A stretch of 64,000 nucleotides of DNA from Bacteroidales bacterium (GTDB lineage: Bacteria > Bacteroidota > Bacteroidia > Bacteroidales > UBA932), in NCBI GenBank assembly GCA_024398105.1, contig JAKSJP010000002.1, positions 83,681-147,680 of the forward strand, read 5' to 3'. The notes under the pieces are model-generated. The model was not told the origin of the DNA, ran no database searches, and saw only the letters and a list, made by a program, of their open reading frames with translations. The position numbers were made by a program, and so were the translations under genes. This document shows positions 25,895 through 34,941 of the stretch, piece by piece; position 1 is the first letter of the stretch, and every line of letters begins with the position of its first letter.

Positions 25895-28870
25895 TTATTG
25901 TGCACCGATTTTCCCGAAGGAGCTTGGAGTCATGCCGACTTCCTTCAGGAAACACCTCGCGAAATACTTCGGATCATTGAACCCGGCCTCATATGCGATT
26001 TCCGAGATAGTCTTGTCGCCATGGTTGTTCATCAGCATCTCCTTCGCGATCGAAAGCCTGTAGTTTCGGATGAACTGACCGATGGACTGACCGAGGCTTT
26101 CCTGCATCTTCTTGTTCAGAAGAGTCTTGCTCATGCCGATTTCCTCGCAGAAAGTCGGAACGTCGAATTCCGGATCCTTATAATGCTCACGCACCACATC
26201 GATAGCCTTCTTGGCAAACTTGTCCTCTGCCGCATGGCTTTCCTGAAGCATCCTGTGTGCCGCCAGTTCCTCATTCTGGCGAAGAAGGACCATGTTCTGA
26301 CGGGACAGTTCCTCCGCCTTTTGCTCCACGAGCTTTTTCTGAGTCTTGATCTCCGCCGTCCTTTCCTCTACGATCCGCTCAAGTTTCTCTTTCTGACGGA
26401 GGAGATTCCTCAGCCTGAGATCGTGGATCAGCATCAGGACTGCACTCACGACAAGAAGCAGTAACATATAGAACCACCATGAGTGGTAGAAATATGGTCT
26501 GACCCTCAGCGGAAGAGAAAGCAGACCCTCATCGGTTCCCTCACAGTCGACCGCCCTGACTTTAAGGACATAATGTCCTTTCCTGAGAGAATTGAATGCT
26601 ACGAAATTCCTCTTTTCAGGAATGTCCGTCCATTCCTTGTCCTGTCCCTCGAGCAGGTAGCTGTAACGCACGGAAGAGTTCCCCTTGAGAGAAAGGTCGG
26701 AGAAACTGATCGTAACGGACTTGTCCCTCTCGTGAAGGTCAAGCCTTGTAAGATATGGATTATTGTCCCTCCTGCTACCTACCATGATCTCTGTGATGAC
26801 CGGCCTTGGAGCCGCTGCGGAAAGCATATTCGTCGTCGGATCGATCACGCTGAGGCCTCCCGTACTGCCGAAATAGAGCAGGCCGTCCCGTCCTCTGAGC
26901 CCGGCATTCCAATAGAACTGGTTTGACACAAGTCCGTCCGCCTCCTTATAGGTAGTGAACATTCCGGTAGCAGGATTGAAGCGAGAAAGGCCGTTCTCAG
27001 TCGAGATCCACAGATTGCCTGACTGGTCCTCGAGAATATATTTCACAGAATCATTGGCAAGTCCGTCTGACGTGCTGTAGTTCACGAAACTCATCGCTCT
27101 CCCTTCCTCGACAAGCTTGTAGAAACCGTTTCCTGTACTTCCTACCCATATGGTCCCATCCTCGCCCTGTGCAATACAAGAGACCTTCTCCAGAGTACCT
27201 GACGCAGGATCGTCCAGCTTATTGCGCATATGTTTCACCGGAAAGACCTTCTTACCTGACACGACCGAGCTCTGTTTCAGGTCATAGACCTGCAATCCGG
27301 TCTGTCCTCCTATCCAGAGCCGTCCCCGCCTGTCAATCAGCGAGCCTATACATCCGAAGGACTGGTCATAGTCTGAATGATACGATTCCCCGGTATCGGG
27401 GTCAAAGTAAAACACACCTCCATTGCAGCCTACCCACATCAGATTGTTGTACGGGTCATATTCCATCGCTCCAATGAAGCTCAGATCCTCACCGGTCTCG
27501 CTGCAGGTCCTTATGTTCATGGCAACACGCATCGGGTCTTTCCCGTCAAGGACGTCGATTCCACCGCCCCAGCTTCCTACCCACATACGTCCCTGACCGT
27601 CACTGCAGAATTCACTGACAGAATTGTGGCTCAGGCCTCCGTCTGCGACCGTGAAACGTCTGAAGCCTGACCAAGCGTCTGACAGACAACTGATTCCACT
27701 TTCTACAGTTCCTACCCAGATACAGCCCTGAGCATCCTGATAGACAGCATTCACATTGTTTGGAGCGATCGAGCCCGGGACATTCCTCTGATGGACATAA
27801 TTGTTGATGTCCAGCTGCTTCGGCCGGATCTGAATGATGCCTGCATTCTCGCTGCCTATCCATATATTCCTGCCATGGACTTCCATGCAGTTGATGAAAT
27901 TACTGTTAAGAAGGCTCGGCGAGCCAGGGGTATAGATGATCCTCTCGAAGTCATCCTCAATCGGATTATAGACATTCAGACCAAGCAACGACGCCACAAG
28001 AATCTGATTATCAGATGTCAGCGCGATACATGTAAGATAATTCTGCGAAAGCGACGCAGGATCCCCGTCGTCGTGCATATAATGCTTGCCTACTCTGCCA
28101 GTGACATCATAGCGGTACACGCCTGCCGAAGTTGATATCCATACCTCATTGTCCTTTATCACGAAATCCGAGATATATGTACTCCTTCCACAATCAAGAT
28201 TCTCAAGTATCCTCTTCGCCCCGACCGTGCCATCCTGAGCGGCACTCAACCTGAAGACCTGGCCATGGATTCCGATCCATACGCTTCCGTTTCTCTCGAC
28301 GTCCTTTACCGTGACCGAATTTGAGAGTATCCTCTCATCCCTATATATATTACACGAAAGGACATCACCGACCTCGTCAAAGGCGATCCTGACCACATTC
28401 TCACCGATGACGGCCCAGATACAGCCGTCAGTTGACCTGGTGAGATATGACACATTTGCCGTCACGAGGTCCTGCGGGACCTTGTCCAGAATATCGCAGT
28501 TTGAGAAATCCTGAATACTGATGACATCCAGGCCGCCTTCAGAGCCGACCCAGATGCGCCTGAATGCATCTTCCTCAATATTATGCACGAAATTATTCCT
28601 GATCCTTGGCTGCCTGTTCGTCGAGATAGTGACAAAGCCATAGCCATCATACCTGCAGAGACCTCCTCCGGCCGTCGCCGCCCAGAGGAAGCCGGCATCA
28701 TCAATGAGGATGTCATCGACATAACTGTTCGGCAGTCCATCTTCCGGAGTGATGAACCTTGCAAGTCGTCCTGATCCAAAGTCCTGCGCGTCGCAGACAT
28801 TGCAGAGCACGCTGAATGTCAGGCTAAGGAGTGTAATAAGTGTGGTTATTTTCGATATCGTGGTTTTCAT
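25895..28870 (-). CDS. propeller-sensor membrane regulator with AraC DNA-binding domain, no kinase
   Basis: This protein of 991 residues looks like the outer parts of a hybrid two-component system. A signal peptide is followed by many Reg_prop-type beta-propeller repeats (for example DDAGFLWAATAGGGLCRYDG), a Y_Y_Y domain (SFSDLSLKGNSSVRYSYLLE), one membrane helix (about 798-818), a coiled coil (about 820-880) and an AraC-type helix-turn-helix (about 885-985, SEIAYEAGFNDPKYFARCF). No histidine-kinase H box, ATPase domain or receiver domain is present between helix and HTH; classic Bacteroides hybrids of 1300-1400 residues have all three. Start at 28870 gives the best signal peptide. Its place next to the arabinan-type locus suggests it controls that locus in response to a periplasmic ligand. 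Confidence 0.88.
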   Translation of the reverse strand: MKTTISKITTLITLLSLTFSVLCNVCDAQDFGSGRLARFITPEDGLPNSYVDDILIDDAGFLWAATAGGGLCRYDGYGFVTISTNRQPRIRNNFVHNIEEDAFRRIWVGSEGGLDVISIQDFSNCDILDKVPQDLVTANVSYLTRSTDGCIWAVIGENVVRIAFDEVGDVLSCNIYRDERILSNSVTVKDVERNGSVWIGIHGQVFRLSAAQDGTVGAKRILENLDCGRSTYISDFVIKDNEVWISTSAGVYRYDVTGRVGKHYMHDDGDPASLSQNYLTCIALTSDNQILVASLLGLNVYNPIEDDFERIIYTPGSPSLLNSNFINCMEVHGRNIWIGSENAGIIQIRPKQLDINNYVHQRNVPGSIAPNNVNAVYQDAQGCIWVGTVESGISCLSDAWSGFRRFTVADGGLSHNSVSEFCSDGQGRMWVGSWGGGIDVLDGKDPMRVAMNIRTCSETGEDLSFIGAMEYDPYNNLMWVGCNGGVFYFDPDTGESYHSDYDQSFGCIGSLIDRRGRLWIGGQTGLQVYDLKQSSVVSGKKVFPVKHMRNKLDDPASGTLEKVSCIAQGEDGTIWVGSTGNGFYKLVEEGRAMSFVNYSTSDGLANDSVKYILEDQSGNLWISTENGLSRFNPATGMFTTYKEADGLVSNQFYWNAGLRGRDGLLYFGSTGGLSVIDPTTNMLSAAAPRPVITEIMVGSRRDNNPYLTRLDLHERDKSVTISFSDLSLKGNSSVRYSYLLEGQDKEWTDIPEKRNFVAFNSLRKGHYVLKVRAVDCEGTDEGLLSLPLRVRPYFYHSWWFYMLLLLVVSAVLMLIHDLRLRNLLRQKEKLERIVEERTAEIKTQKKLVEQKAEELSRQNMVLLRQNEELAAHRMLQESHAAEDKFAKKAIDVVREHYKDPEFDVPTFCEEIGMSKTLLNKKMQESLGQSIGQFIRNYRLSIAKEMLMNNHGDKTISEIAYEAGFNDPKYFARCFLKEVGMTPSSFGKIGAQ

Positions 28871-28887
28871 TTGTCCACCTTTTGCTA

Positions 28888-28895
28888 CAAAGTTA
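28888..28895 (-). promoter_or_regulatory. -7 box of the regulator gene
   Basis: TAACTTTG on the minus strand, 17 bp before the chosen ATG at 28870. This also argues against the upstream in-frame start at 28909, which would lie outside the transcript. Confidence 0.55.
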
Positions 28896-29017
28896 GACAT
28901 AAGTAGCAAAAATCGAAGGAATTCCTCCGATTCTCAAGAATCCCACCTGAAGCACCACGTTCCCCGTTTCATCGCCGAAATTCGGCGTTTCAACTAGAAA
29001 GGGCCTGAGACAGAAGG

Positions 29018-29045
29018 TTTGATGGGAAATTATTGCATACCTTTG
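29018..29045 (+). promoter_or_regulatory. promoter of the DUF4249 gene
   Basis: TTTG (29018-29021), 16-bp spacer, TACCTTTG (29038-29045): a good fit to the Bacteroidota pattern with a slightly short spacer, 51 bp before the ATG at 29097. Confidence 0.55.
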
Positions 29046-29096
29046 CATTGTCCTAAAAAACTAACAATAATAAGCCTCTGACCGAGGTCTTGACTT

Positions 29097-29984
29097 ATGA
29101 AAAAAACTATTCTTCTTTTTATTGCCGCATTGGCTTTCTGTGCATGCGAGCGTGATTTCGATGTAAAAGACCAGATGAGTGACGGAGTCGTCCGTATTTC
29201 CTTCGCACCGTCAAACGACCATGACTCAACCTTCTTCTACGTACAGGCGACTTCTCCGGTAAAGAACGGCTATAAGGCTGCGAAGACCGCCGGTGAGAGC
29301 GTGAGTGCTACTGTCAATGGCCAGGCCATCACCCTTGAAAAGGCTCCTCAGAGAAGCAGCAAGGACGGCTGCCAGGCCTACTGGACCGACTATAAGTTCC
29401 GCAGCGGAGACGAGATCATGGTAGAAGCCTCCATCCCTGGAATCGAGCCTGTCTACTCTTCGACTACAGTTCCAGCCTCATTCCCTGAGGTAAGATGGGA
29501 CTGCCGCGCAGAAGACGGACAGATCTGCTTCGACATCGAGCACGGAGACACCCCGTCAGCATCCGGTTATTACGGAGTAGCTGTGATGGCACAGAGCAGC
29601 GATGGCTCGACATCTTATTGCACCCCTGAAGCAAGTGAGGGCCTGCACATTTTCCAGCCAGAGAGAATCAACGAGAACTGGCTGCAGGCAGAGTGCTGCA
29701 GCAAAGTCCTTGCCTGGAAAGACCTTCCAGGTAAGTCATCAAAGACTTGCAGACAGCTGATCAAGGTACTCAAGGCCGACGATGCCATCCGCTACAGGCT
29801 TATATTCTACAGCTTCGACGAAAACAGTTTCAATCACCTCAGGGCCCAGGAGAACATCCTCAACGACAAGTTCGCCATCCCTGGACTGGCACCAGTATCC
29901 TTCGCATTCACCAATGTCAGGAACGGAGCAGGTATCTGCGGTTCATATATCACCAGCGAAACCGACTGGTTCTTCATAAAATAA
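29097..29984 (+). CDS. DUF4249-type lipoprotein
   Basis: This 295-residue lipoprotein has its lipidated Cys at 17 (FCACERD). It is mostly beta strands, with an early segment resembling the DUF4249 start (VRISFAPSNDHDSTFFYVQA), an Ig-like stretch (SATVNGQAITLEK, EIMVEASIPGIEPVYSSTTV) and a C-terminal part ending in SYITSETDWFFIK. DUF4249 proteins of Bacteroidota are usually encoded next to a TonB-dependent receptor, as here, and are thought to be its surface partner; their ligands are unknown. A promoter box lies 51 bp upstream, while the receptor behind it also has its own box. Confidence 0.78.
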   Translation: MKKTILLFIAALAFCACERDFDVKDQMSDGVVRISFAPSNDHDSTFFYVQATSPVKNGYKAAKTAGESVSATVNGQAITLEKAPQRSSKDGCQAYWTDYKFRSGDEIMVEASIPGIEPVYSSTTVPASFPEVRWDCRAEDGQICFDIEHGDTPSASGYYGVAVMAQSSDGSTSYCTPEASEGLHIFQPERINENWLQAECCSKVLAWKDLPGKSSKTCRQLIKVLKADDAIRYRLIFYSFDENSFNHLRAQENILNDKFAIPGLAPVSFAFTNVRNGAGICGSYITSETDWFFIK

Positions 29985-30006
29985 GACCACAATAAGAAAA
30001 AAATGC

Positions 30007-30014
30007 TATATTTG
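30007..30014 (+). promoter_or_regulatory. -7 box before the TonB receptor gene
   Basis: TATATTTG lies 27 bp before the ATG at 30042. It suggests a second, receptor-specific promoter in the 57-bp gap after the DUF4249 gene. Confidence 0.5.
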
Positions 30015-30041
30015 CGAGACTGACTCTTGTATCTTGTAAAT

Positions 30042-32267
30042 ATGGCAAACAGACTACCGTCCACGGCAGCACTGCTATTGCTTGCTATCTTAATATCTTT
30101 CAGTAATGCGTATGCCCAGCCAGCGGCGTATGCAGAAGGTGACTATGACATTGTCCTCGACTCTCTCGACGCATCCAGGATCTCCACTGACAGACATAAG
30201 ACAGCAGCCCGTTCCCAGACCGGGCTTACAAGACTCGACTCCAGAAAGATCAACAACGGATTCGCACTTTTCAATTCCCCTGACGTCATAAAGACCATCC
30301 AGCGCCTTCCAGGAGTCGCATCCGGGACTGAACTTCTTTCGGGGCTCTATGTCCATGGAGGCACCGGCAGCGACAACCTGTATCTCCTCGATGGAATGCC
30401 GCTATATTCGGCAAGCCACCTGATCGGCCTTTTCTCATCATTCAACCCGGACGTCATAGAGAACGTGGATTTCTACAAGAGCGGATTCCCTGCAAGATAT
30501 GGAGGCAGGCTCTCGTCCGTCGTGGACGTCAGCACCAGGGAAGGCGGCATGTACGAGTGGCATGGAAACGTATCCATAGGTCTGATAGACGGCCGCTTCC
30601 AGATCGACGGTCCGATAGTCAAAGGCAGGACATCGGTCAATTTCGGGATGAGAAGAGCCTGGCAGAACCTGCTGACCACTCCGATACTGGCATTGCTCAA
30701 CAAGAAGACGTTCAGTAAAAGCGGCGAGTCCGTGCGCGCACACTACGGCTTCTGGGACATGAACTTCAGCCTCACACAGAAGTTATCCGACAACGACAGA
30801 TTGAAACTGAGCGCCTTCTCCGGCATGGACGACATGGACGGCGGATTCGAATTCCTTTACAGCGAATACGACAAGGAGACCAGGAAGACCACCTACTACG
30901 ACGGTCGCATGCGCCAGAAGCTCGGTCTTGACCTCGGATGGGGTTCGACTACCGCAGGCCTGACCTGGGACCATGTCATCTCCGACCACGCGTCCGTCAA
31001 GACCCGTGCGTTCTACGCCCGCAGCGACAACAAGATCGGTCTGGAGATAGGCAAATGGTCATGGAAAAAGAAAGCCGAGGATCCTGACGACCTCAGCTGG
31101 GCGGCAGTCTTCCAGACGGAGGACAACGGATCCGTTGTCCAGGACTATTGCCTGAGGGCCGACTTCGACTGGATACTCTCCGGCAGCCATCACCTACGTT
31201 TCGGAGCGTCAGCGCAGCACCATATCTATTCCCCAGTGAGAAGAGCCAAGGAATGGATGGAGAACAAAGACACTGAGAAACTAGACTATGACATCGACTC
31301 CGGTCATATCTACAAGGGAGAGGAGATAGACATCTATGTCGAGGACGAGATCCGGATAGGTAAGAGGATCACTGCGGCCCCTGGCATCAGATATTCGGCA
31401 TTCCTTGTCGGCAGCAAGGCGTACCATTCTCCCGAGCCACGTCTGGCATTAAGATACGACATCCTGAGGAATCTGGCGTTCAAGATGTCCTATACACAGA
31501 TGAGCCAGTATGTCCATATGGTCAAGACCCTCTTCATCGAGCTCCCTACCTCAAGCTGGCTGCCATGTACCGAAGAGATGAAGCCTATGCATTCAAGGCA
31601 GATTGCCGGAGGCCTCTATTCAAAGTTGCCAGGAGGTTTCCATTTTGAGATGGAGGGATTCTGGAAGACTATGGACAATCTCTACGAATACTCGGGCGGC
31701 TTCGCCCTCTACCCTCCTATCGAGCAGTGGGAATCATCCTTCACAGCTGGCAAGGGACGTTCATACGGCACTGAGCTGGGCCTGGGATGGATGACAGACA
31801 GGACCGACATCAGCCTCGCCTATACTCTATCGTGGTCGCAGAGATACTTCCCGGAGCTGTACTATGACTGGTACTTCGACAAGAACGACTACCGCAACAT
31901 GCTCAATATCAACGTCTCACATAAATTCGGAGATGCATTCGACATCTATTGCGGATGGACCTACCATACAGGAAGCCGAATCACTTTCGCCGAGCAGGCG
32001 ATTGAGGGCTATGACGGCGACATCTACACTGAGCCGAACAACCTCAGGATGCCCGCCTACCACAGGCTCGACATCGGCATGAACTTCAGACAGAGGACCA
32101 GAAGAGGCAACGAAAGCATCTGGAACCTGAGCATCTACAACGCCTACTGCAGGATCAATCCTATCTATGCCGAGATCAGGATAAACGAAGAGACAGGGGA
32201 CCCCGTAGGAAAATCCTACGGAATAATCCCTGTCATTCCTACAATCAGCTATACTTTCAGGTTCTGA
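30042..32267 (+). CDS. TonB-dependent receptor without carboxypeptidase-like domain
   Basis: This 741-residue outer-membrane receptor starts at the ATG giving the signal peptide ending NAYAQ (about residue 26). The plug is typical of the DUF4249-linked class: IKTIQRLPGVASGTELLSG, then LYVHGGTGSDNLYLLDGMP and FPARYGGRLSSVVDV. The barrel ends IPTISYTFRF. Unlike many Bacteroidota receptors of this class, which begin with a carboxypeptidase-regulatory beta domain, this one goes from the signal peptide to the plug after about 50 residues. It pairs with the lipoprotein at 29097. The ligand is unknown and need not be a sugar. Confidence 0.88.
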   Translation: MANRLPSTAALLLLAILISFSNAYAQPAAYAEGDYDIVLDSLDASRISTDRHKTAARSQTGLTRLDSRKINNGFALFNSPDVIKTIQRLPGVASGTELLSGLYVHGGTGSDNLYLLDGMPLYSASHLIGLFSSFNPDVIENVDFYKSGFPARYGGRLSSVVDVSTREGGMYEWHGNVSIGLIDGRFQIDGPIVKGRTSVNFGMRRAWQNLLTTPILALLNKKTFSKSGESVRAHYGFWDMNFSLTQKLSDNDRLKLSAFSGMDDMDGGFEFLYSEYDKETRKTTYYDGRMRQKLGLDLGWGSTTAGLTWDHVISDHASVKTRAFYARSDNKIGLEIGKWSWKKKAEDPDDLSWAAVFQTEDNGSVVQDYCLRADFDWILSGSHHLRFGASAQHHIYSPVRRAKEWMENKDTEKLDYDIDSGHIYKGEEIDIYVEDEIRIGKRITAAPGIRYSAFLVGSKAYHSPEPRLALRYDILRNLAFKMSYTQMSQYVHMVKTLFIELPTSSWLPCTEEMKPMHSRQIAGGLYSKLPGGFHFEMEGFWKTMDNLYEYSGGFALYPPIEQWESSFTAGKGRSYGTELGLGWMTDRTDISLAYTLSWSQRYFPELYYDWYFDKNDYRNMLNINVSHKFGDAFDIYCGWTYHTGSRITFAEQAIEGYDGDIYTEPNNLRMPAYHRLDIGMNFRQRTRRGNESIWNLSIYNAYCRINPIYAEIRINEETGDPVGKSYGIIPVIPTISYTFRF

Positions 32268-32342
32268 GCAAAGATTGCTTCACAGAATCATCTCTGATTG
32301 ATTTTTTGCTTATCTTTACATATAACCAAAAAGTCAAAGACC

Positions 32343-33905
32343 ATGGCAGAACTCGAAACCAGAATCCAGAAGGATATCATGGCGGCTATGAAGGCAAAGG
32401 ACACCGTCCGCCTCAACGCCGTACGTTCAATCAAGACAGCTGTTCTCGTAGCAAAGACCGCAGAAGGTGCTAAGGAGCTCGAGGACGCTGATATCATCAA
32501 GATCATAGGAAAGCTCGCGAAACAGCGCAAGGAAGCTGCCGAGCAGTATGTCGCAGCCGGTCGTCAGGAACTCGCTGACAACGAGATGGCCGAGGCTGCT
32601 GTCCTTGACGAGTATCTTCCAAAGATGCTGAGCGAGGAAGAGACAGAGGCCAAGCTCAAGGAAATCATCGCACAGGTAGGCGCGAAGGCGCCGTCTGACA
32701 TGGGTAAGGTGATGGGTGTAGCAACCAGGCAGCTCGCAGGCCTGGCAGAAGGAAAGACCATCTCGATGCTCGTGAAGAAGATCCTCTCGTCACTTGCCAT
32801 GATGCTTGTCCTTGTCATGACAGGCGTAGGTGCAGTCGCTCAGACAAAGTACTTCAAGACCCCTTCACCGGAGGGATGGGTACGTACCTCATCGACCCAG
32901 CGCCAGTCCGAGTACCCTAAGGTCAACGCAAAAGGCGAATACTGGTTCCGTTTCAAGGCTCCTGAGACAGCGAAGGACGTCAAGGTCAACTTCTGCAGCC
33001 AGGACTTCCCTGCCCAGCTCGACAAGGAAGGCTACTGGAACGTCATCACAAAGTCTCCGAAGGTAGGATTCAACCTATACTATATAGTAATCGACGGTGT
33101 ACGCTACGCTGACCCAGGCGCAGAGCTCGTATACTGCAACGGATGGACAGCCTATATGGAAGTCCCTTCAGCAGAGGATTCTTACTACCAGATGAAGAAC
33201 GTGCCTCATGGAGAGGTCCGCGAGCACTGGTTCTGGTCTGACGTCGCACACGAGTGGCGCAGAGCATATGTGTACACCCCTGCAGAGTACGAGACAAACC
33301 CTGACAAGCGCTATCCTGTCCTCTATCTCCAGCACGGCGCAGGAGAGATGGAGTTCGAGTGGACACATTCCGGATTCGCAGCCATCATCGCCGACAATAT
33401 GATCGCAGAAGGCACAGTAGAGCCTATGATCATCGTCATGAACAACGACTTCGTATACCGTCCAGGTGACAGGAGAGGCCGTCTCGCAATGGCAGACACA
33501 TGGTCAGAGAACTTCAACGACATGTTCATCAAGGAATCCATCCCTGACATCGACAAGAGCTACAGGACCATCGCCGATCCTCAGCACAGGGCCATGGCTG
33601 GTCTCTCCCTTGGTGGGATGCTCACAAATAACGTAGGTCTCGGAAACAGCAGCATGTTCGCATACTACGGAATCTTCAGCGGCGGAGTCGCTTCTGAGCC
33701 TGAGAAGATCGACAAGAACACCGTGAAGTTCATCTTCGAGACCTGCGGAGAGCTCGAGTATCCTGAGAGGATCGCCGAGAACGTCAAGCTTCTCAACAGC
33801 ATGGGAATCAAGGCCGCCACCTACGTTTCGCCGAACACCGCACACGAGTGGCAGACCTGGCGCCGCAGCCTCCACGAGTTCCTCCCACTTATCTTCAAGG
33901 ACTAA
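32343..33905 (+). CDS. in-frame fusion of YqeY/GatB-like protein and secreted CE1 esterase
   Basis: One open frame of 520 residues holds two unrelated parts. Residues 1-148 are a complete YqeY-type domain (start MAELETRIQKDIMAAMKAKD, end LAEGKTISMLVKKIL), normally a free cytoplasmic protein of about 150 residues with a role near tRNA amidation. Residues 142-167 read as a Sec signal peptide starting at an internal ATG (32766; MLVKKILSSLAMMLVLVMTG, cleavage near GAVAQ). The rest is a CE1 feruloyl/acetyl-xylan esterase: an N-terminal CBM48-like domain, [12 protein letters not shown], the nucleophile Ser422 in AGLSLGG, and the His in TAHEWQTWR. The esterase resembles the one at 59691-60800. It may be made as a fusion or from the internal ATG; the sequence cannot decide. 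Confidence 0.85.
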   Translation: MAELETRIQKDIMAAMKAKDTVRLNAVRSIKTAVLVAKTAEGAKELEDADIIKIIGKLAKQRKEAAEQYVAAGRQELADNEMAEAAVLDEYLPKMLSEEETEAKLKEIIAQVGAKAPSDMGKVMGVATRQLAGLAEGKTISMLVKKILSSLAMMLVLVMTGVGAVAQTKYFKTPSPEGWVRTSSTQRQSEYPKVNAKGEYWFRFKAPETAKDVKVNFCSQDFPAQLDKEGYWNVITKSPKVGFNLYYIVIDGVRYADPGAELVYCNGWTAYMEVPSAEDSYYQMKNVPHGEVREHWFWSDVAHEWRRAYVYTPAEYETNPDKRYPVLYLQHGAGEMEFEWTHSGFAAIIADNMIAEGTVEPMIIVMNNDFVYRPGDRRGRLAMADTWSENFNDMFIKESIPDIDKSYRTIADPQHRAMAGLSLGGMLTNNVGLGNSSMFAYYGIFSGGVASEPEKIDKNTVKFIFETCGELEYPERIAENVKLLNSMGIKAATYVSPNTAHEWQTWRRSLHEFLPLIFKD

Positions 33906-33915
33906 TTCCTCGAGA

Positions 33916-34938
33916 ATGGCAACCAAGGCCGTCATCGCAATAGACTCATTCAAGGGGCATCTGACTGCACAGGAGGCAGCAGATGCCGCTTCTGTAATGA
34001 TACGTACCCGCTTCCCCGGAATCGAGACCGACATAATCCCCTCTTCAGACGGAGGCGAGGGCTTCAGCGGGATAGTGACAGAGGCCCTTGGAGGCAGGAT
34101 GGTCGAGACCATGGTACATGACCCCCTGGGTCGTACCATAAAGGCAAGGTACGGACTGTGCGGGGGTACGGCTGTGATCGAATGCGCGGCCGCCAGCGGC
34201 CTGACTCTGCTGGCTCCTGACGAGCTCGACCCGATGTCTGCCAGCAGCCAGGGCACAGGCGAACTGATCGTCGACGCGGTCAGGCGTGGATCGAGGGAGA
34301 TCTATGTCGGACTCGGAGGAAGTGCCACGGTCGACGGAGGACTCGGGATCCTCAGGGCGCTCGCACAGGCGGAAGACGCCAAGAGCGAAGGTACCATGGA
34401 CCCGGAGGAAATGGAGATCGGAACGATCATCGAAAAGGCTGTCAAGTTCTCTTCCGGATGCCGGTTCACGGCCATCTGCGACGTTGAGGCAACCTTCTGC
34501 GGGCCAAGCGGTGCCGCGGCAGTATACGGACCTCAGAAAGGTGCTGCGCCGGAGCAGGTGCCTGTACTGGACGACAGACTCCGGACCCTGGCCGAAGAAT
34601 ATGTCAAAGTACTCGGAAGAGATGTCCTGACGCAGAAAGGGACGGGAGCGGCAGGAGGAATGTCCGGCGCAATCTGGGCTGTCCTTGGCGGAGAACTGAA
34701 GCCTGGAGCAGACGCAGTGCTTGACATACTTCAGTTCGAGAAACATCTGGAAGGGGCAGGGATTGTCATCACCGGTGAAGGAAAGCTTGACGCGCAGACC
34801 TTCCAGGGAAAGCTCCCTTTCACAGTTGCGCGTCGATCAAAGTCATACAATCCCGACATACGGGTGATTGCATACGTAGGTATTTCTGATTACCCTGAGG
34901 CCATCCCGCCCTTCGACGAGCTGATCTGCAGAGGATAG
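33916..34938 (+). CDS. glycerate kinase, apparently C-terminally short
   Basis: This 340-residue cytoplasmic enzyme phosphorylates glycerate using ATP. The GlxK/GarK-type motifs are there: IDSFKGHLTAQEAADA near the start, SSDGGEGF, the VECAAASGL-like IECAAASGLTLL, GLGGSATVDGGLGIL, FCGPSGAAAVYGPQKGA, and GAAGGMSGAIWAVLG with ITGEGKLDAQT. E. coli GarK has about 380 residues; here the frame stops after GISDYPEAIPPFDELICRG, lacking the last helices of about 40 residues. The stop lies 3 bp from the end of the converging gene. It follows the esterase fusion by 10 bp and is likely cotranscribed. Activity is plausible but unproven. Confidence 0.85.
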   Translation: MATKAVIAIDSFKGHLTAQEAADAASVMIRTRFPGIETDIIPSSDGGEGFSGIVTEALGGRMVETMVHDPLGRTIKARYGLCGGTAVIECAAASGLTLLAPDELDPMSASSQGTGELIVDAVRRGSREIYVGLGGSATVDGGLGILRALAQAEDAKSEGTMDPEEMEIGTIIEKAVKFSSGCRFTAICDVEATFCGPSGAAAVYGPQKGAAPEQVPVLDDRLRTLAEEYVKVLGRDVLTQKGTGAAGGMSGAIWAVLGGELKPGADAVLDILQFEKHLEGAGIVITGEGKLDAQTFQGKLPFTVARRSKSYNPDIRVIAYVGISDYPEAIPPFDELICRG

Positions 34939-34941
34939 GTC

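Noticed and set aside
33504-34256. 250-codon open frame on the minus strand
   Set aside because: It overlaps the esterase fusion and glycerate kinase genes, both supported by motifs.
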